From contig JALHJD010000007.1 of NCBI GenBank assembly GCA_022837185.1, positions 1-26,669 of the forward strand: DNA of 26,669 nucleotides, written 5' to 3'. Origin of the DNA: Desulfobacteraceae bacterium (GTDB lineage Bacteria; Desulfobacterota; Desulfobulbia; Desulfobulbales; Desulfobulbaceae). A model generated the notes under the pieces. The model saw nothing but the letters and a program-made list of their open reading frames with translations. It was not told the origin of the DNA and made no database searches. The translations under genes were made by a program, and so were the position numbers. Shown here piece by piece: positions 24,453-26,669 of this stretch (within the stretch, counting starts at the first letter, position 1; each line of letters opens with the position of its first letter).

Positions 24453-26075
24453 ATGCATCGAAGTGTGGTCATTTTCATGTGCTGGTGGGCGGCCGTTCTG
24501 TTCGCCGCGGCCGGCCCGGTCGCTGCCGAGGAGGTGTCTCCCAGGCAGGAAGTGCGGGAGAATTTTCAGCGCCTGTTGGAAACCAACGCCTGCCCGGGCT
24601 GTGACCTGAGCGGCGCAGTCATGAACCGGGCCGACCTGGCCGGGGCCGATCTCAGGGCGGCCAACCTGGCGGGGAGTAAGCTGTACCTGGCCAACCTGGC
24701 GGAGGCGGACCTGAGGGACGCCAACCTCCAGGGGGCGGCTCTGGGCGGGGCGGACCTGGCCGGCGCCGATCTGACCGGGGCCAACCTCACCGGCGCCGTG
24801 CTGGAGGGAGCCTACCTGAAAGGGGCCAGAATGGAGGGCCGGGTTGAGACGCAGCGGCCCTATGAGGCCGAGGGAGGTCCGCCGGTCGGTGAACTGCGGT
24901 ACCTGGCTGCCGAGGGAGCTTCGAAGGATGTGCCGTTTACCGCACGTCCCGTCATCGCCGGCAGTGAGGAGCAGGACGTGGAGGAGCCCGGCCCCGGAGA
25001 AGCAAGGCCGGAGCCCGGTGAGGCGCCGTCCGTCGGCCGGACGGAAGAGGATGGGCCGCCGGCCGCCCAATCGGCACCGCCGGAAGCGGAACCGCCGGGG
25101 GAACAGCCGTCGGTGCCGACCGCCGCCTCGAAAAAGCTGGTGATGATTGCCGAGCCGGTGATTGAGGAAGCGGGAAAAGAGGAGCCGGAAGCGGGAAGCG
25201 GGAAGCAGGAAGTTGAGGAAGTTGTTGCGCTTGAATCTGCCGCTGCCGGGGCTGAACCGGAAGAAGTTGCGGCCGAACCGCAGGTCGGGGAGACCGAGGA
25301 CTTTGCTCTGGGAGAACCTGAGAGAGAGGAAGCGGGGAGCGGGGAGCGGGAAGGATTGGAAGCTTCTGAGTCCGTGCCTGGAACTGCCGGGATTGTCACG
25401 GAAGCTGAGTCCGGGCCGGAAATCGTGGAGCTCGAAGCACTCGAAGCGCGCGACTCTGCACCTGCGGCTGCGGAAGCGGAGTCTGCAACTGAAGAAGCGG
25501 GGACCGAGGAAGCCTTTGAGCCCGAACCTGAGTTTGCCGGGACCGTCCCGGAAGCTGTGGTGGAACCGGAGATCGAGGAGCAGGAAGCGGTTACTTCGGG
25601 CGGGCCGGAAATCGAAGAGGAGGAGGTTGCCCCGGTTGCAGCGGAAATCGGTGAAGCAGAGCCGGCCGACACTGCAGTTGAGGCCGGGGAAGCGGGCACC
25701 GGGGAAGGTCCCGGTCCGGACCTGGAACGGAAAACCGGGCTGGTGAAAAAACTGCTGGACACCAGACGCTGCGTTGACTGCGATCTCACCGGAGTCGACC
25801 TTGCCGGCCGGAAACTTTCGAATGCCGATCTTGAACGCGCCGACCTGCGCGGCGCCGACCTGCGCAAGAGCGACCTGCGGGAAGCGAACCTCAAGGGGGC
25901 TGACCTCCGCGGCGCCGATCTTCGCGATGCCGACCTGCGCAAGGCCGACCTCTACCGGGCCGACCTGAGCGGGGCGGACCTGACGGGCGCCAGGTTTGAA
26001 GGCGCCCTGATCGACATGGTGCAGACCGACGATGCCGTCGGGGTGAATTTCGAGGGAGCGGCCCCGCCGGAGTAG
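24453..26075 (+). CDS. Exported protein with two pentapeptide-repeat domains joined by an acidic linker
   Basis: A 540-residue protein of unknown function. A signal peptide (about 1-26, [19 protein letters not shown]) leads to the first pentapeptide-repeat domain (about 41-130, A(D/N)L units). A 300-residue linker follows (about 131-430) that is extremely rich in Glu, Ala, Pro and Gly. The second repeat domain spans about 434-530. Each domain is introduced by the same cap, LL(E/D)T-x2-CxxCDL, with C47/C50 and C440/C443. Pentapeptide repeats form right-handed quadrilateral beta-helices. The signal peptide and linker suggest a periplasmic or surface protein bridging two partners. The open frame extends upstream to a GTG at 24417, but the ATG with AAGG before it gives a proper signal peptide. 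The linker contains heptanucleotide repeats. Confidence 0.85.
   Translation: MHRSVVIFMCWWAAVLFAAAGPVAAEEVSPRQEVRENFQRLLETNACPGCDLSGAVMNRADLAGADLRAANLAGSKLYLANLAEADLRDANLQGAALGGADLAGADLTGANLTGAVLEGAYLKGARMEGRVETQRPYEAEGGPPVGELRYLAAEGASKDVPFTARPVIAGSEEQDVEEPGPGEARPEPGEAPSVGRTEEDGPPAAQSAPPEAEPPGEQPSVPTAASKKLVMIAEPVIEEAGKEEPEAGSGKQEVEEVVALESAAAGAEPEEVAAEPQVGETEDFALGEPEREEAGSGEREGLEASESVPGTAGIVTEAESGPEIVELEALEARDSAPAAAEAESATEEAGTEEAFEPEPEFAGTVPEAVVEPEIEEQEAVTSGGPEIEEEEVAPVAAEIGEAEPADTAVEAGEAGTGEGPGPDLERKTGLVKKLLDTRRCVDCDLTGVDLAGRKLSNADLERADLRGADLRKSDLREANLKGADLRGADLRDADLRKADLYRADLSGADLTGARFEGALIDMVQTDDAVGVNFEGAAPPE
25186..25213 (+). repeat. Heptanucleotide repeat in the acidic linker (first)
   Basis: Four 7-base units: CGGAAGC, GGGAAGC, GGGAAGC and AGGAAGT. 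The two central units are identical. Because 7 is not a multiple of 3, gain or loss of a unit would shift the reading frame. Confidence 0.7.
25332..25352 (+). repeat. Heptanucleotide repeat in the acidic linker (second)
   Basis: Three 7-base units: GCGGGGA, GCGGGGA and GCGGGAA, in the same coding region and again out of phase with codons. Confidence 0.7.
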
Positions 26076-26104
26076 CCAGCCGATTCCCTCGGCGAGAAAT
26101 ACTC

Positions 26105-26133
26105 TTGACAGAAGCCGTTTTTTTCGATATACG
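26105..26133 (+). promoter_or_regulatory. rpsT: Promoter of rpsT
   Basis: A perfect -35 TTGACA (26105-26110), a 17-base spacer and TATACG (26128-26133, 4 of 6 to -10), with initiation expected near 26140. The leader is about 45 bases, short enough for simple translational control. This is the best -35 match in the window, as expected for a ribosomal protein gene. Confidence 0.65.
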
Positions 26134-26183
26134 ACATGTTTTAACCACACCCGGATAATTGGAGTTTGACATTAGGAGTTTTC

Positions 26184-26453
26184 ATGGCCAATCATAAATC
26201 CGCACTGAAAAGAGATCGGCAGTCCAAGGTGCGCCGGCTGCGCAACCGCATTAACAAAAGCCGGATGAAAAGCGCTGTCAACAGGATGGAAGAAGCGGTC
26301 ACCGCCGGCTCGGAGGAGCAGGCCCGCGAGGCCCTGCTGCAGGCGATTTCAGTTATCGGCAAAACGGCAGCCAAAGGTTCCATTCACAAGAAGACGGCGT
26401 CCCGCAAGATTTCCAGGCTGACCAGGAAAGTCAACCGGATGGCTCTTGCCTGA
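26184..26453 (+). CDS. rpsT: Small ribosomal subunit protein bS20
   Basis: An 89-residue, Lys/Arg-rich protein that binds the 5' domain of 16S rRNA and stabilises early 30S assembly. The N-terminus MANHKSALKRDRQSKVRRLR, the central GSEEQAREALLQAISVIGKT and the end IHKKTASRKISRLTRKVNRM match S20 over the full usual length. The ATG is preceded by TAGGAG. An upstream in-frame start at 26166 would add six residues not seen in the family, so it is rejected. It is flanked by its own promoter and a strong terminator, so it is probably monocistronic. Confidence 0.97.
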   Translation: MANHKSALKRDRQSKVRRLRNRINKSRMKSAVNRMEEAVTAGSEEQAREALLQAISVIGKTAAKGSIHKKTASRKISRLTRKVNRMALA

Positions 26454-26495
26454 GGGCGATGTTTTCATAGTTTGACTGTTTTGAGCTGAACTGCG

Positions 26496-26534
26496 GGGCC
26501 ATGGGAGAGACACACCTTCCATGGCCCTTTTTTT
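26496..26534 (+). terminator. Intrinsic terminator of rpsT
   Basis: The arms GGGCCATGGGAG (26496-26507) and CTTCCATGGCCC (26516-26527) pair over 12 bases with one G-U around an 8-base loop, followed by seven T's (26528-26534). A textbook rho-independent terminator. Confidence 0.92.
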
Positions 26535-26586
26535 GTTCCGGAGAACCGTCCTCCGGCCGTCCCCATCATCAGGCAGATCGCAGCAC

Positions 26587-26669
26587 ATGAATTTTCCCGA
26601 TCAGGAGTCATTTGTCCGCATGGCCGGCCAGGCCGGTCTGGTCCCGGTGCACCGGACTATCATAGCCGA
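26587..26669 (+). CDS. trpE: Probable anthranilate synthase component I (5' end only)
   Basis: Only 27 codons are visible before the window ends. They begin MNFPDQESFVRMAGQ and include LVPVHRTIIA. The pattern F-x2-x-A-x2-x-x-LVPV-(Y/H)R-x-I-x-A matches the start of TrpE, which makes anthranilate from chorismate for tryptophan synthesis. The call rests on this short stretch alone. A PabB-type or unrelated protein is possible. The ribosome site before the ATG is weak. It follows the rpsT terminator, so it would need its own promoter. Confidence 0.55.
   Translation, partial: MNFPDQESFVRMAGQAGLVPVHRTIIA

Noticed and set aside
24435..26150. Long antisense open frame (571 codons) opposite the pentapeptide gene
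   Set aside because: The regular Val-Gly-x-x-Gln pattern is just the reverse reading of pentapeptide codons. The plus frame has a signal peptide and a ribosome site.

Overview
The window is high-GC bacterial chromosome with dense, ordinary gene spacing and no tRNA, rRNA, CRISPR array, insertion sequence or phage gene that I can see. The gene content suggests a Gram-negative, probably anaerobic bacterium: lipopolysaccharide-type glycosyltransferases, type II secretion/type IV pilus-like genes, formate-tetrahydrofolate ligase, NifU/NifS iron-sulphur assembly, flavin-dependent ThyX and PEP synthase. It fits the Desulfobacterota (for example Desulfobulbales-like sulphate reducers) best. That placement is inference from gene content, not a phylogenetic result.

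Layout. 1-3970 (+): the 3' part of secA, then a GT9 heptosyltransferase-like gene and a GT2 glycosyltransferase. 3950-14038 is a long minus-strand block. Read in its own direction it runs: a phosphohexomutase; a structured intergenic element; nifU-nifS (stop/start overlap); thyX; fhs with a good intrinsic terminator; a GspE/PilB-type ATPase; and a WaaE-like GT2 gene coupled to the ATPase by an ATGA overlap. 14330-16771 (+): PEP synthase, behind a promoter whose spacer contains eleven T's. A 553-base non-coding stretch follows. 17325-19324 (+): a CDP-alcohol phosphatidyltransferase and inositol-3-phosphate synthase. 19329-20648 (-): a Trm112-like gene and an MscS-family channel. 20865-26075 (+): exported or envelope proteins, namely a delta-60-repeat/CFI-box protein, a GspG pseudopilin, a GspH-like pseudopilin and a two-domain pentapeptide-repeat protein. 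26184-26669 (+): rpsT with a consensus-like promoter and terminator, then the first codons of a gene that looks like trpE.

How the genes fit together. Several groups make functional sense. The three glycosyltransferases probably act on the cell-surface glycan. NifU and NifS build Fe-S clusters. ThyX and Fhs both act on the folate one-carbon pool. Inositol-3-phosphate synthase and the phosphatidyltransferase together could make an inositol phospholipid. The pseudopilins sit among exported proteins.

Most noteworthy: the secretion-type ATPase has an MshEN-like N-terminus (a family known to bind cyclic di-GMP) and an added C-terminal cyclic-nucleotide-binding domain. Other points are the T-tract in the ppsA promoter, a hairpin that can hide the ribosome-binding site of the phosphatidyltransferase, an FN3-like domain split by a Pro/Thr-rich insert in the CFI-box protein, and heptanucleotide repeats in the pentapeptide gene whose slippage would lead into an open, strongly basic reading frame. 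No single locus is clearly a wholly new system.
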